From JBKPNX01 sp046732855 (GTDB lineage: Bacteria; Pseudomonadota; Alphaproteobacteria; Geminicoccales; Geminicoccaceae): a stretch of 22,149 nucleotides of DNA. The stretch covers positions 1-22,149 of the forward strand of contig JBKPNX010000098.1 in assembly GCA_046732855.1 (NCBI GenBank). The letters are read 5' to 3'. Positions 1 to 7,589 of the stretch are shown piece after piece. Below the pieces are notes generated by a model that saw nothing but the letters and a program-made list of their open reading frames with translations, did not search any database and was not told the origin of the DNA. Positions within the stretch are counted from its first letter, which is position 1. Each line of letters opens with the position of its first letter. The translations under genes were made by a program, and so were the position numbers.

Positions 1-869
1 ATGCGCTCAAGGAGCGCGTCGGCGTCATCCAGTGGAGCTCCCTGCCGCGTCGCCTGTTGACGGTCTACACGCCGCTGATCGCGTTCATCGTCGTGCTGTT
101 GTTCCCGTTCTATTGGATGGCGATCACGACCTTCAAATCCAACGAGGAACTGTACAATTTCCGCGACTTCAACCCGTTCTGGGTGCATTCGCCCACGCTC
201 GAGAACATCAAGCGCCTGCTGTTCCACACCGACTATCCGCGGTGGCTGATGGTCACCATGACCGTCGCGGTGGTGGCCACGGCGATCTCGTTGCTGGCGA
301 GCGTGCTCGCCGCTTACGCGATCCAGCGTCTGCGCTTCAAAGGTGGCCAGTACGTCGGCCTCGCGATCTATCTCGCCTACCTGGTGCCGCCCTCGATCCT
401 GTTCATCCCCCTCGCCACCATGGTGTTCAAGTTCGGGCTGTACGACAGCCCGATGGCGCTGATCCTGACCTATCCGACCTTCCTCATCCCGTTCTGCACC
501 TGGCTGCTCATCGGGTACTTCAAGTCGATCCCTTACGAGCTTGAGGAGTGTGCGCTGATCGACGGCGCGACGCGTTTGCAGATTTTGTGGAAGATCACCC
601 TGCCGCTGGCCGTGCCAGGGCTGATCTCGGCCGGCATCTTCGCCTTCACGCTGTCCTGGAACGAGTTCATCTACGCGCTCGCGTTCATCCAGTCGGTCGA
701 GAACAAGACCGTGCCGGTGGCCGTGCTCACCCAGCTGGTCGAGGGCGACGTCTATCACTGGGGCTCGCTCATGGCCGGCGCGCTGCTCGGCTCGATTCCC
801 GTGGCCCTGGTCTACTCGTTCTTCGTCGAGCACTACGTCTCGAGCCTGACCGGCGCGGTCAAGGAGTAG
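1..869 (+). CDS. Carbohydrate ABC transporter permease, MalG type (5' truncated)
   Basis: This is an inner-membrane permease subunit of a sugar-type ABC importer (binding-protein-dependent, MalG/CUT1-like). The frame is open from the left edge of the window, so the start lies outside; an in-frame TTG at 57 is probably not the true start. The visible part opens with a strongly hydrophobic first segment (LIAFIVVLLFPFYWMAITTF), which is the usual N-terminus of MalG proteins. It then shows several membrane segments. The diagnostic cytoplasmic EAA loop is ELEECALIDGATRLQILWKI followed by LPLAVPGL, and it docks the ATPase. The protein ends with the family-typical EHYVSSLTGAVKE. The sugar cannot be deduced, and the partner permease, binding protein and ATPase must lie upstream. 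Its stop is 9 nt from that of the convergent phosphatase gene. Confidence 0.93.
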   Translation, partial: ALKERVGVIQWSSLPRRLLTVYTPLIAFIVVLLFPFYWMAITTFKSNEELYNFRDFNPFWVHSPTLENIKRLLFHTDYPRWLMVTMTVAVVATAISLLASVLAAYAIQRLRFKGGQYVGLAIYLAYLVPPSILFIPLATMVFKFGLYDSPMALILTYPTFLIPFCTWLLIGYFKSIPYELEECALIDGATRLQILWKITLPLAVPGLISAGIFAFTLSWNEFIYALAFIQSVENKTVPVAVLTQLVEGDVYHWGSLMAGALLGSIPVALVYSFFVEHYVSSLTGAVKE

Positions 870-878
870 GCGGCGCGC

Positions 879-1652
879 TCAGGCGCCCTGCCGGAGGCGC
901 AGCAGGATAAGCGAGACATTGTCGTCGCCGCCGCGCGCCATCGCGGCTTCGAACAGGGCTCGGGCGTTGGTCACGTCGTCCCGATCGAGCAGCGCCTCGA
1001 TCTCGGGCCGATCCAGCAGATCGGTCAGGCCGTCGCTGCAGATCAGGTAGCGCGCGCCGTCGCGCAACGGCTCGCCCAGCACGTGCGGCTCGATCTGCTC
1101 GGGCGGCGGCTCACCCGGTCGGTAGCCGCCAAGCACCTGGGAGATGATCGAGGTCGTGTAGACCGCAGTGCGGCCATCGGGCAGCTTGGGGCCGGGCGTA
1201 TCGTCGGTGCTGAGTTGCACGAGCGCGCCGTCCCCGATCCGGTAGACCCGGCTGTCGCCCACGTTGAACACGAAGATCCGATCCGGCCCGATGCTGACCC
1301 CGGCGACGGTCGTGCCCATGCCGTACCAGGCCGGGCGCTCGCCCATCCGCTCGAACAGGGCATCGTTCGTCTCATGCAGCAGCTTGGCGATCGCGGCTTC
1401 GTCGGCCGCCTGCGCGCCGCCCGCGACCACGTGCTCGGCGGTCATCCGGCTCGCCGCCTCGCCCGCCGCGTGGCCGCCCATGCCGTCGGCGACCAGGCAG
1501 ATCAGCGGGGCATCGACCTCACGCTCGAGCAGGACCGGCGCGGCCATCGATTCGCTGGTGATCCAGTCGCCGACCGCGATCGTATCCTCGTTGTCGGCGC
1601 GCACCGCGCCCCGATGGGTGAATGCCGTGGCCTGTACACGAACCGGCGCCAT
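879..1652 (-). CDS. PP2C-family serine/threonine protein phosphatase
   Basis: This is a soluble, metal-dependent (Mn/Mg) PP2C/PPM phosphatase of the bacterial Stp/PrpC/PppA type, which removes phosphate from Ser/Thr of proteins. I place the start at 1652 because a purine-rich GGGGGC stretch lies just upstream. The 42 residues that an upstream start would add look like non-coding sequence. The predicted 257-aa product is the usual length for a one-domain enzyme. Family motifs appear in order: RADNED (residues 18-23), ADGMGGHAAGEAAS (55-68), GMGTT (111-115), GDSRVYR (132-138), SDGLTDLL (206-213) and GGDDNVSLIL (241-250). These supply the metal-binding aspartates. No partner Hanks-type kinase or forkhead protein is visible nearby, so the substrate is unknown. 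It is convergent with the ABC permease. Confidence 0.93.
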   Translation of the reverse strand: MAPVRVQATAFTHRGAVRADNEDTIAVGDWITSESMAAPVLLEREVDAPLICLVADGMGGHAAGEAASRMTAEHVVAGGAQAADEAAIAKLLHETNDALFERMGERPAWYGMGTTVAGVSIGPDRIFVFNVGDSRVYRIGDGALVQLSTDDTPGPKLPDGRTAVYTTSIISQVLGGYRPGEPPPEQIEPHVLGEPLRDGARYLICSDGLTDLLDRPEIEALLDRDDVTNARALFEAAMARGGDDNVSLILLRLRQGA

Positions 1653-1818
1653 GTGCCCCCCTGGCTGTTCCCGGCCGCTCGCAGGCTGAAACTTTAGTCG
1701 ATCGCGGGCGTTGCGACCAGGATCGATCTGAGCCCCATCGGGCGGGTGGCCCGCCGGCGCGAGGCCCTTGCGCCACACGTCGGCGCGCGGCGGCGTCGGC
1801 GCGATCGAGCCCTTCCGC

Positions 1819-2250
1819 TCAGAGCCGGATCAGCGCGAGTCCGGTCTCAGGGTCGGAGCGGCGCTGCAGGTGGGCGGGCGACTCGGTGATGATCACTTCG
1901 AGCGTCGGGCGAACGCGCGCCTCCAGCAGATGGCCGCCGTGCGCGGTGCCGTCGGCCTTGCCGACCACGACGTGCGCATGCAGCTTCGGCGCGCCGTCGT
2001 CGAGCGCGATGTCGCCGAGGAGCGCGAGCACCTCGACCTGCTCCTCGATCGGGATGCGCCGGTAATCCTTCATCTGCCAGTCGAAGTAGCCGAGCACGCA
2101 ATTGCGGAACGCGCCGAGCGCCGTGAACTGGCTGGCCGACAGCCGCTGCTCCGTGGCGAACGCCGACAGGCACGCCATCGCCTCGTCGCCGGTGTCGAGG
2201 ACCACCGCAAACGTGCGCTGCGCGCCCTCGCTGATCAGCTTGCCCTTCAT
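1819..2250 (-). CDS. PPC/DUF296 domain protein
   Basis: This is a stand-alone PPC (plants and prokaryotes conserved, DUF296) protein of about 143 aa, a fold best known from plant AT-hook proteins and small trimeric bacterial proteins of unclear function. The start at 2250 is chosen because AGAGG precedes it and the family begins near MKGKLISEG. The characteristic core is present: ALGAFRNCVLGYFDWQMKDY at residues 45-63, then LHAHVVVGKADGTAHGGHLL at 90-109. The His91-x-His93 and His104/His107 cluster is the proposed metal site. The C-terminal EVIITESPAHLQRRSDPETGLALI matches the family ending. DNA binding should not be assumed, because there is no AT-hook. It is 166 nt upstream of the phosphatase gene on the same strand; co-transcription is possible but not shown. 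Confidence 0.88.
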   Translation of the reverse strand: MKGKLISEGAQRTFAVVLDTGDEAMACLSAFATEQRLSASQFTALGAFRNCVLGYFDWQMKDYRRIPIEEQVEVLALLGDIALDDGAPKLHAHVVVGKADGTAHGGHLLEARVRPTLEVIITESPAHLQRRSDPETGLALIRL

Positions 2251-2396
2251 GACCTCTGTCCCATGCGCGCGAGCGGCAGCCACGGTCGCTCAGTGAATGG
2301 CGTCGGTACGCCTGTTGCCGGGTAACGCGCACCCGTTGGTCGGGTTCCGGCTGGTGAGGCCGTGTCCTCCAGCTAGAATGCGGGCGCGGGCAGCGC

Positions 2397-2975
2397 CTAC
2401 GCCGCAGGGACGTCCGCGTAAGGCAGCCAACGGGTAGCTTCGATCCGAGCGAGAATGCTTGCCTGCCCGACCGGGTCGGCCGCGCGATACGCCCGCCAGA
2501 TCCGGACCGCCGCGTCGATCGTGACTCCGGGCGCCTCGTTGTTCCCTTGGGCGAGCAGCTCAGCCGCGCCGGTACGGTCGGGTCGGTGGCGGAGCGCCGT
2601 TCCGGCGGCCGCCTCGACGTGCAGGCACAGCACCTGGCGCTGCTTCGGCACCGCCTCGAGCCGTTGCCTGAGCTCGGGCATGTCGGCGGGCGAGCGCTCG
2701 CCCGCCAGATCGACGATCAGCAGCCGGACCAGCCCGTCCATGTCGGCCGCGGCGCGGGCATACAGCCGTTCTCCCTGGACCCGGTCCATGGGCGAGCCGT
2801 CAGCGAAGGTCTTGAGAACGGACGCGCAGGCTTCGGCCAGGGTCTTCTCGCGCGCCAGCTGAGCCACTGCTTGCGGCCAAGCTGCGTCCTGGGCGACGGC
2901 CGACATCGACGCCACGGCGTGCAGCGCCGCGCATGCGACGAGCATCGGCAACCAGACGCGCGCTCGGACCGCCAT
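2397..2975 (-). CDS. Hypothetical exported protein
   Basis: I do not recognise the family. The predicted product from the ATG at 2975 is 192 aa. The upstream GGGAGTGTGGGA is a plausible ribosome-binding region, and a signal peptide begins at this start: a basic MAVRAR, a hydrophobic stretch to about residue 26, then a likely cleavage at SAVAQ/D near residue 29. The mature part is mostly helical by composition, with charged amphipathic stretches such as LAREKTLAEACASVLKTF and EAVPKQRQVLCLHVEA. It has two cysteines (about 50 and 117) that could form one periplasmic disulfide. There are no catalytic motifs and no further membrane segments. It is alone on its strand, head-to-head with the Mla operon across a 381-nt gap and 146 nt upstream of the PPC gene. 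Confidence 0.7.
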   Translation of the reverse strand: MAVRARVWLPMLVACAALHAVASMSAVAQDAAWPQAVAQLAREKTLAEACASVLKTFADGSPMDRVQGERLYARAAADMDGLVRLLIVDLAGERSPADMPELRQRLEAVPKQRQVLCLHVEAAAGTALRHRPDRTGAAELLAQGNNEAPGVTIDAAVRIWRAYRAADPVGQASILARIEATRWLPYADVPAA

Positions 2976-3356
2976 TCCCACACTCCCCGATGACTTGCCC
3001 CCGCGTCGCCGCCACGCGCTTCCGGCCGGCAGCAAGCGTAGCCCGCTTCGCTCAGCTGGATACATGGTTGTAAAGCCCGCCCTCAGGGCTGTCACAAGCC
3101 CAGGTAGTCGCTGCGCCGTCCACGCGTTTCGCAGCGCGGGTTTCGCTCCGCCGGATTGCCCGAAGATTGACTGCGTCCACGCTGTGCACCCGTGGTAAGC
3201 GCCCGGTCGGTCGCCCGCGCGTAGCCGCTGCCGAGGCGCACGCGCCGGTTGTCTTGCACCGCGCTGATGCGCGGCTTAAGCTCATGATGCCAGCAACCGA
3301 GCGCACACTGGACCAACGCCCTATGCCATGCGCACCGCGTCGGCGATGATCTGATC
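2976..3356. other. 381-nt intergenic region between divergent genes
   Basis: No convincing gene is seen here; open frames on both strands lack a start with a ribosome-binding site and look like GC-rich chance frames. It must hold the promoters of the exported protein (minus) and the Mla operon (plus). A perfect 5-bp inverted repeat, GGGCT-GTCACA-AGCCC, lies at 3086-3101. It could be an operator or a small hairpin, but it is too short to interpret. Confidence 0.5.
3254..3282 (+). promoter_or_regulatory. Possible promoter of the Mla operon
   Basis: TTGCAC (3254-3259) is followed after a 17-nt spacer by TAAGCT (3277-3282). The -35 is good and the -10 is weak. This is the only reasonable sigma-70-like pair I found in the last 120 nt before the operon. 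It is inferred from spacing alone. Confidence 0.28.
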
Positions 3357-4508
3357 GTGGCATCGAGCGCGGATCTGACCCCTGCCCGCTGCGAGGTGGT
3401 CGCCGATCCGACGGCGGGCACGATCCGCCTGCGGGTTTCGGGCAGCTGGCAACTCAGTCCGCAGTTGCCGGCGGCGGCCGATGTCGAACGCCAGCTCGAG
3501 GGGCGCACCGATGTCCGGCGGCTCGTCTTCGAGGACCATGGCCTCGGCGATTGGGGCAGCGGGCTGCTGACCTTTCTCCGCCGCCTGGACGGCTTTGCGC
3601 GCCGCGCTGGCCTTGAGGCTGATGCCAGCGGTCTGCCAGAGGGCGTGCGCCGCCTGCTGCAGCTCGCGGCCGCAGTACCCGAGCGCGCCGGCGCGCAGCG
3701 GACCGCCGCTCGCGACCGATTTGTCACCAGGGTCGGCAAGGAGACCATCGCGTTGCTCGAGGGCAGCCGCGATGTCTTGGCCTTTCTCGGCGAGCTCACG
3801 CTCGCGTTCGGTCGGCTGCTGCGCGGCCAGGCGCGTTTTCGCCGCTCCGACCTCATGCTGACCATCCAGCAGGTCGGCGCCGAGGCGCTGCCGATCGTCA
3901 GCCTGATCAGCTTTCTGGTCGGCATGATCCTTGCCTTCCTCGGCTCCGTCCAGCTGCTGCAGTTCGGCGCGCAGATCTATGTCGCGCCGCTGGTGGCGAT
4001 CGGCATGGCGCGCGACATGGCGGCGATGATGGTCGGCATCATTCTCGCCGGCCGCACCGGCGCTGCGTTCGCCGCCCAGCTCGGCACGATGCAGGTCAAC
4101 GAAGAGATCGATGCGCTCGCCACTTTCGGCTTCGCGCCCATCGACTTTCTCGTCCTGCCGCGCACCCTGGCGCTGGTGTTGATGACCCCGCTGCTCTGTC
4201 TCTATGCCGATCTGATGGGGATCATGGGCGGCGCCTTCGTCGGCATGACGTTCCTCGATCTGCCGCCGATCACCTACTTCCAGTCCACTCAGCAGGGCGT
4301 GCACCTGATCGACTTCACGGGCGGGCTGATCAAGGCGGCCGTGTACGGGGTCGTCGTCGCGGTCGCCGGCTGTATGAGAGGCATCCAATGCGGGCGCAGC
4401 TCGGCGGCGGTCGGTCAGGCGACGACGTCGGCGGTGGTTACCTCGATCATCTTCATTGTGGTGTCCATGGCGATCCTCACGGTCATCTACAATGCCCTTG
4501 GCGTCTAG
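3357..4508 (+). CDS. mlaE: MlaE-family phospholipid ABC permease with N-terminal STAS-like domain
   Basis: This is the inner-membrane permease of an Mla-type ABC system that moves phospholipids between inner and outer membranes. The 383-aa product is longer than a plain MlaE (about 260 aa). Residues 1-100 or so form a soluble STAS/MlaB-like domain (RLRVSGSWQLSPQLP, then RRLVFEDHGLGDWGSGLLTFLRRL). The permease core starts near residue 125. The signature GRTGAAFAAQLGTMQVNEEIDAL at residues 232-254 is the MlaE coupling region. Hydrophobic segments before and after it (VSLISFLVGMILAFLGSV, LALVLMTPLLCLYADLMGI, SAVVTSIIFIVVSMAILTVI) are the membrane helices. The GTG start at 3357 has no clear ribosome-binding site; the frame stays open upstream to 3288 without an ATG, so the start is uncertain. 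The gene overlaps mlaF by 17 nt. Confidence 0.92.
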   Translation: MASSADLTPARCEVVADPTAGTIRLRVSGSWQLSPQLPAAADVERQLEGRTDVRRLVFEDHGLGDWGSGLLTFLRRLDGFARRAGLEADASGLPEGVRRLLQLAAAVPERAGAQRTAARDRFVTRVGKETIALLEGSRDVLAFLGELTLAFGRLLRGQARFRRSDLMLTIQQVGAEALPIVSLISFLVGMILAFLGSVQLLQFGAQIYVAPLVAIGMARDMAAMMVGIILAGRTGAAFAAQLGTMQVNEEIDALATFGFAPIDFLVLPRTLALVLMTPLLCLYADLMGIMGGAFVGMTFLDLPPITYFQSTQQGVHLIDFTGGLIKAAVYGVVVAVAGCMRGIQCGRSSAAVGQATTSAVVTSIIFIVVSMAILTVIYNALGV

Positions 4509-5352
4509 CGACGTGCTGGAGGCCCGACGTCCCGCGGCCGAGCCCAAGAACGCGCCGGACGCGCACATTGTCGTGCGCGACATGGTCATGGCCTACGGCA
4601 GCTACGTGCTGATGCGCGACCTCAATTTCACCATCCGACATGGCGACATCTTCGTGATCATGGGCGGCAGCGGCAGCGGCAAGAGCACGCTGATGCGTCA
4701 GATGATCGGGCTGAAGCGGCCGGCCGAGGGCGAGGTGCTCTACGACGGGGTGAGCTTCTGGGACGCCGATCAGGCGGGTCAAGAGCAACTGATGCACGGC
4801 TTTGGCGTCCTCTATCAGAGCGGCGCGCTGTGGAGCTCGATGACGCTCGCCGAGAACGTCGCGCTGCCGCTTGGCGAATACACCGACCTGAGCCCGGCGA
4901 TGATCCGCGAGCTGGCCTCGCTCAAGCTCGCGCTGGTCGGCCTCGCAGGATTCGAGGACTACTACCCGTCCGAGATCAGCGGCGGCATGCGCAAGCGTGC
5001 GGGCTTGGCCCGCGCGATGGCGATGGATCCGAAGGTGCTGTTCTTCGACGAGCCCTCCGCCGGCCTGGATCCGATCAGCTCGCGCCTGCTCGACGATTTG
5101 ATCCTCGAGCTGCGGGACAGCCTCGGGGCGACGGTGGTCATGGTCACCCACGAGCTGCCGAGCATATTCGCGATCGCCACCAACTCGGTGTTCCTGGACC
5201 CCGAGACCAAGCGCCAGCTCGCGACCGGCGATCCGCACGAGCTGCTCGCTCACCCGCCGGACCCCAAAGTGGAAAAGTTCCTGACCCGTGGCGGCGAGCC
5301 GCCGGACGATGCGCCGGTGGCGGGCGCACACAGAGAGGCAACCAGCGGATGA
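4492..5352 (+). CDS. mlaF: MlaF-type ABC transporter ATP-binding protein
   Basis: This is the cytoplasmic ATPase that drives the MlaE permease. In the predicted 286-aa product the nucleotide-binding motifs appear in order: Walker A GGSGSGKST (residues 58-66), Q-loop at Gln109 (VLYQSGALWSSMT, typical of MlaF), ABC signature ISGGM (162-166), Walker B VLFFDE (182-187), D-loop SAGLDP and H-loop His220 (VMVTHELPS). The C-terminus after residue 245 (DPHELLAHPPDPKVEKFLTRG) is the short MlaF tail. The ATG at 4492 lies inside the end of mlaE and implies translational coupling; a GTG at 4513 just after the mlaE stop is an alternative. Its own stop overlaps the next start as ATGA. Confidence 0.95.
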   Translation: MPLASSDVLEARRPAAEPKNAPDAHIVVRDMVMAYGSYVLMRDLNFTIRHGDIFVIMGGSGSGKSTLMRQMIGLKRPAEGEVLYDGVSFWDADQAGQEQLMHGFGVLYQSGALWSSMTLAENVALPLGEYTDLSPAMIRELASLKLALVGLAGFEDYYPSEISGGMRKRAGLARAMAMDPKVLFFDEPSAGLDPISSRLLDDLILELRDSLGATVVMVTHELPSIFAIATNSVFLDPETKRQLATGDPHELLAHPPDPKVEKFLTRGGEPPDDAPVAGAHREATSG

Positions 5353-6353
5353 GCAAGGCCAGCCCGGCGGTGATCGGCAGCTTCGTGATCGGCGCGATCG
5401 CGTTGGTCGTGATCGGTCTGTTGGTGTTCGGCGGCGCCAACTGGCTCGCCAACCGCAGCAAGTACGTGGCCTACTTCCCCGGATCGGTGAAGGGCCTTCA
5501 GGTCGGGGCGCCCGTGGACTTTCGCGGCGTCACCATCGGGCAGGTCACTGACATCAAGGTGCGGTTCAATCCCCAGGCCGTCAGCGCACAAATTCCGGTG
5601 GTCATGGAGCTCGACCCGACGCGGATCGAAGTCGTCGGCGGCGAGCGGATCGTCTCGGGGGAGGCAGGCGCCCAGCGCCTGATCGACGCCGGTTTTCGCG
5701 CCCAGCTGCAGTCGCAGAGCCTGCTGACCGGGTTGCTGTTCGTCAATCTCGATTTCAAGAAGGATACGCCCGTGCGGCTGGTCGGCGACGGCGAGCCCTA
5801 TCCGGAAATTCCGACCCTTCCCTCGGAATTCGAGCAGCTGCAGCAGACCGCGGGAGACGTGGCGGCGCGGATGCCGGAGCTGCTCGACCAGTTGAACGGG
5901 CTGCTGTCCGATCTGAACAAGACGCTGAACCAGACCAGTGGCGGGGTCGGCAGCGTCGTGAACGACGTTGCGGCCATCGCCCAGGACGTCCGGAAGTCGA
6001 CCCCCGAGGTCGTCGCCAGCACGGAAAAAGCGACCGCGCAGCTCCAGCATGCGGCGCAGACCTTGGACGAGATATTGCAGACCAATCGCGACGCCATCGG
6101 CAGCATGATCGACGAGTGGACCGTGACCGGAGCTTCGATGCGGCGCGTGGCAGATCAGGTCAACGCGACACTCGCCGAGAACCGGGAGGGCTTGCGTGAT
6201 TTCACGCAGAGCGGACTGTATGAATACACCGGCCTCGCGCAGGATGCGCAACGGCTGGTCGATCAGTTCACCCGCCTGGGCGAGCAGATTGAGCGCGATC
6301 CGGCACGGTTCCTGTTCGGCGATCGGTGGCGGCAAGGAGTGGAACCGGAATGA
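5349..6353 (+). CDS. mlaD: MlaD-type MCE-domain periplasmic protein
   Basis: This is a membrane-anchored MCE protein, predicted to form a hexameric ring that carries lipid between the permease and periplasmic partners. The predicted 334-aa product has one N-terminal membrane anchor (residues 8-30, VIGSFVIGAIALVVIGLLVF). An MCE domain follows at about 37-140 (YFPGSVKGLQVGAPVDFRGVTIGQV; LQSQSLLTGLLFVNLDF), then the conserved EIPTLPSEFEQL. A long helical region from 165 to 310 is rich in Ala, Asp, Gln and Leu and probably forms a coiled coil or helical barrel. The end IERDPARFLFGDR is typical of MlaD and MCE proteins of Proteobacteria. The ATG is preceded by AGAGAGG and overlaps the mlaF stop. 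Confidence 0.94.
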   Translation: MSKASPAVIGSFVIGAIALVVIGLLVFGGANWLANRSKYVAYFPGSVKGLQVGAPVDFRGVTIGQVTDIKVRFNPQAVSAQIPVVMELDPTRIEVVGGERIVSGEAGAQRLIDAGFRAQLQSQSLLTGLLFVNLDFKKDTPVRLVGDGEPYPEIPTLPSEFEQLQQTAGDVAARMPELLDQLNGLLSDLNKTLNQTSGGVGSVVNDVAAIAQDVRKSTPEVVASTEKATAQLQHAAQTLDEILQTNRDAIGSMIDEWTVTGASMRRVADQVNATLAENREGLRDFTQSGLYEYTGLAQDAQRLVDQFTRLGEQIERDPARFLFGDRWRQGVEPE

Positions 6354-6994
6354 ATGAGCGCCCAGGGATGACCGCGACGACTCTGAGCCGGCGCCGGCTC
6401 GTGCGCCTGGGCGCAGCGCTACCCCTGCTGACCCTGTCATCGTGCCAGCTGCCAGGCTCAGGGCCGCCGCCGCGCGAGTTTCGAGTGACCCCCAAGACCA
6501 CCTTCGACGCCGACCTGCCGCATGTCAAATGGGGATTGGTGGTCGACCGGCCGAATGCCGATCCCGCGTTCGACACGACGCGGATCGCCCGGACCACGGG
6601 CGTGGAGGTCTCCTATTACGCCAACGCCAGCTGGGTCGATCGGCCGCCGGCGATGGTCGAGCGGATGATCATCCAGTCGTTCCGCAACTCCGGCGCCATA
6701 GCGGTGGTGTCTGACCGCCGCGCCGATGTCCGCTCGAACTTCATGCTCCAGACATCAATCACCGCGTTCCAGGCGCAGCCCGCCGAGGCTGGTCCGCCCG
6801 AAGTGCGGGTCGCGATCTCGGCGAGTCTGGTCACGATGCCCCGGCGCCAGGTGGTCGGCACCACGGAGATCGCCCGCAGCGCCCCCGCGCAGGCGGCGGA
6901 TCTCGATGCGATCGCGGCGGCATTCGACGAGGCGCTCGGCAAAGTCCTGAAGCGCCTGGTCGAATGGACCCTGCGCACCGGCGAGGCGGCATAG
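6350..6994 (+). CDS. ABC-type transport auxiliary lipoprotein (PqiC/DUF330-like)
   Basis: This is a predicted outer-membrane lipoprotein partner of the MCE transporter, resembling the PqiC/YmbA (ABC-type transport auxiliary) family. The start at 6350 overlaps the mlaD stop (ATGA) and has AAGGAG upstream, giving 214 aa. The N-terminus is SRRRLVRLGAALPLLTLSSC: a twin-arginine-like stretch, a hydrophobic core and a lipobox ending at Cys32. The mature part shows family features: WGLVVDRPNADPAFDTTRIA, then VEVSYYANASWVDRPPAMVERMIIQSFRNSG, then a C-terminal strand and helix region ending with FDEALGKVLKRLVEWTL. It takes the position that a periplasmic MlaC shuttle has in the E. coli mla operon; no mlaC is present here. 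Family assignment is from motif memory. Confidence 0.87.
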   Translation: MNERPGMTATTLSRRRLVRLGAALPLLTLSSCQLPGSGPPPREFRVTPKTTFDADLPHVKWGLVVDRPNADPAFDTTRIARTTGVEVSYYANASWVDRPPAMVERMIIQSFRNSGAIAVVSDRRADVRSNFMLQTSITAFQAQPAEAGPPEVRVAISASLVTMPRRQVVGTTEIARSAPAQAADLDAIAAAFDEALGKVLKRLVEWTLRTGEAA

Positions 6995-7108
6995 GGTCGA
7001 AAAGCCCCGATCGGACGCGTGCCGAAGCGTCTGCCGCTGCTCCCTTTCCGTCGTCTGATCCGGCTGACCTGATCGGGCTCGCTCGGCGGGCACCAAAAAT
7101 CAGGAATG

Positions 7109-7124
7109 TGTGAACTACTTCACA
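7109..7124. promoter_or_regulatory. CRP/FNR-type palindromic operator
   Basis: TGTGAACTACTTCACA fits TGTGA-N6-TCACA exactly, the consensus half-sites of the CRP family. It lies 80 nt upstream of the orphan gene at 7204 and centres about 66 nt before the transcription start expected from the sigma-54-like element. A -10-like TAGACT (7127-7132) sits next to it, so repression of a sigma-70 promoter is an alternative role. No CRP-family gene is in the window. Confidence 0.6.
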
Positions 7125-7156
7125 TCTAGACTGGGATCTTTCGTCGCACCCTTGGT

Positions 7157-7171
7157 TGGCACGGCAGATGC
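7157..7171 (+). promoter_or_regulatory. Sigma-54-like -24/-12 promoter
   Basis: TGGCACGGCAGATGC matches the RpoN consensus TGGCACG-N4-TTGC at every fixed position except one (A for the first T). The essential GG and GC doublets are 10 nt apart, as required. Transcription would start near 7183 and give a leader of about 20 nt before the ATG at 7204. The strength of the match and its position support it, but no enhancer-binding protein is seen nearby. Confidence 0.5.
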
Positions 7172-7203
7172 CGAAGGAAGCGCCAGGTTGACGGGGGCAG
7201 ACC

Positions 7204-7581
7204 ATGGAAACGATGGGGACGGTAATCGTCGACATACTGGAGCGGGCAGGGGCGCGCTACCTCAGGCACAGCGAGCCCGAGGTCTATCGGGCCTATCTCT
7301 TGAACATCGGCGGCGCTGACACCGTGCGGCGCTACGATCGCAGCGAGACTTACTGGGACCGCGTCCAGCTCATTCTGGACGGCTTCTTCAGCGCGCGGGA
7401 ACGCGCGCAGATCTGCGCCGAGGTGATCGCGCATGGCGAGTTGCGGGCGCAACCCGAGTTTCGCGGGTTTCTGACGAGCGCCATTGCCGAGCATCGGCTG
7501 CAGGGGATGCTCGCCGCGGTTCTGGCTGCGCCGCCCGGCGCGCCGAATGCGAGTTCCGCCGTCGTCCGCCGCGCCCGCTGA
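7204..7581 (+). CDS. Hypothetical protein (125 aa)
   Basis: I do not recognise this protein. It is predicted to be cytosolic: there is no signal peptide or membrane segment. The body looks helical, with several aromatic and charged stretches (GARYLRHSEPEVYRAYLLNI, ETYWDRVQLILDGFFSAR, ERAQICAEVIAHGELRAQPE, FLTSAIAEHRLQGMLAAVLA). The last 15 residues are low complexity. It has two candidate control elements upstream (CRP-type palindrome, sigma-54-like promoter), which support it being a real, regulated gene. A G-rich GGGGGCAG precedes the ATG. It stands alone, 209 nt after the Mla operon and 143 nt before the catabolic operon. Confidence 0.68.
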   Translation: METMGTVIVDILERAGARYLRHSEPEVYRAYLLNIGGADTVRRYDRSETYWDRVQLILDGFFSARERAQICAEVIAHGELRAQPEFRGFLTSAIAEHRLQGMLAAVLAAPPGAPNASSAVVRRAR

Positions 7582-7589
7582 GGAAGGAA

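Noticed and set aside
2351..2379. CTGGTG-17-TAGAAT on the plus strand
   Set aside because: It would transcribe into the 3' end of the minus-strand exported-protein gene with no plus-strand gene following; the -35 is poor. An antisense RNA cannot be excluded but is not supported.
3321..4589. Long open frame (about 420 codons) antisense to the Mla permease
   Set aside because: It mirrors the codon pattern of the real permease gene, is rich in Arg/Asp/His/Gln, and has no domain; it is a GC-rich antisense frame.
5250..6440. 396-codon frame antisense to mlaD
   Set aside because: mlaD has clear domain features and start/stop overlaps with neighbours; the antisense frame has none.
7014..7031. GACGC-N8-GCGTC hairpin after the Mla operon
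   Set aside because: Only a 5-bp stem with no T-run; too weak to call a terminator.
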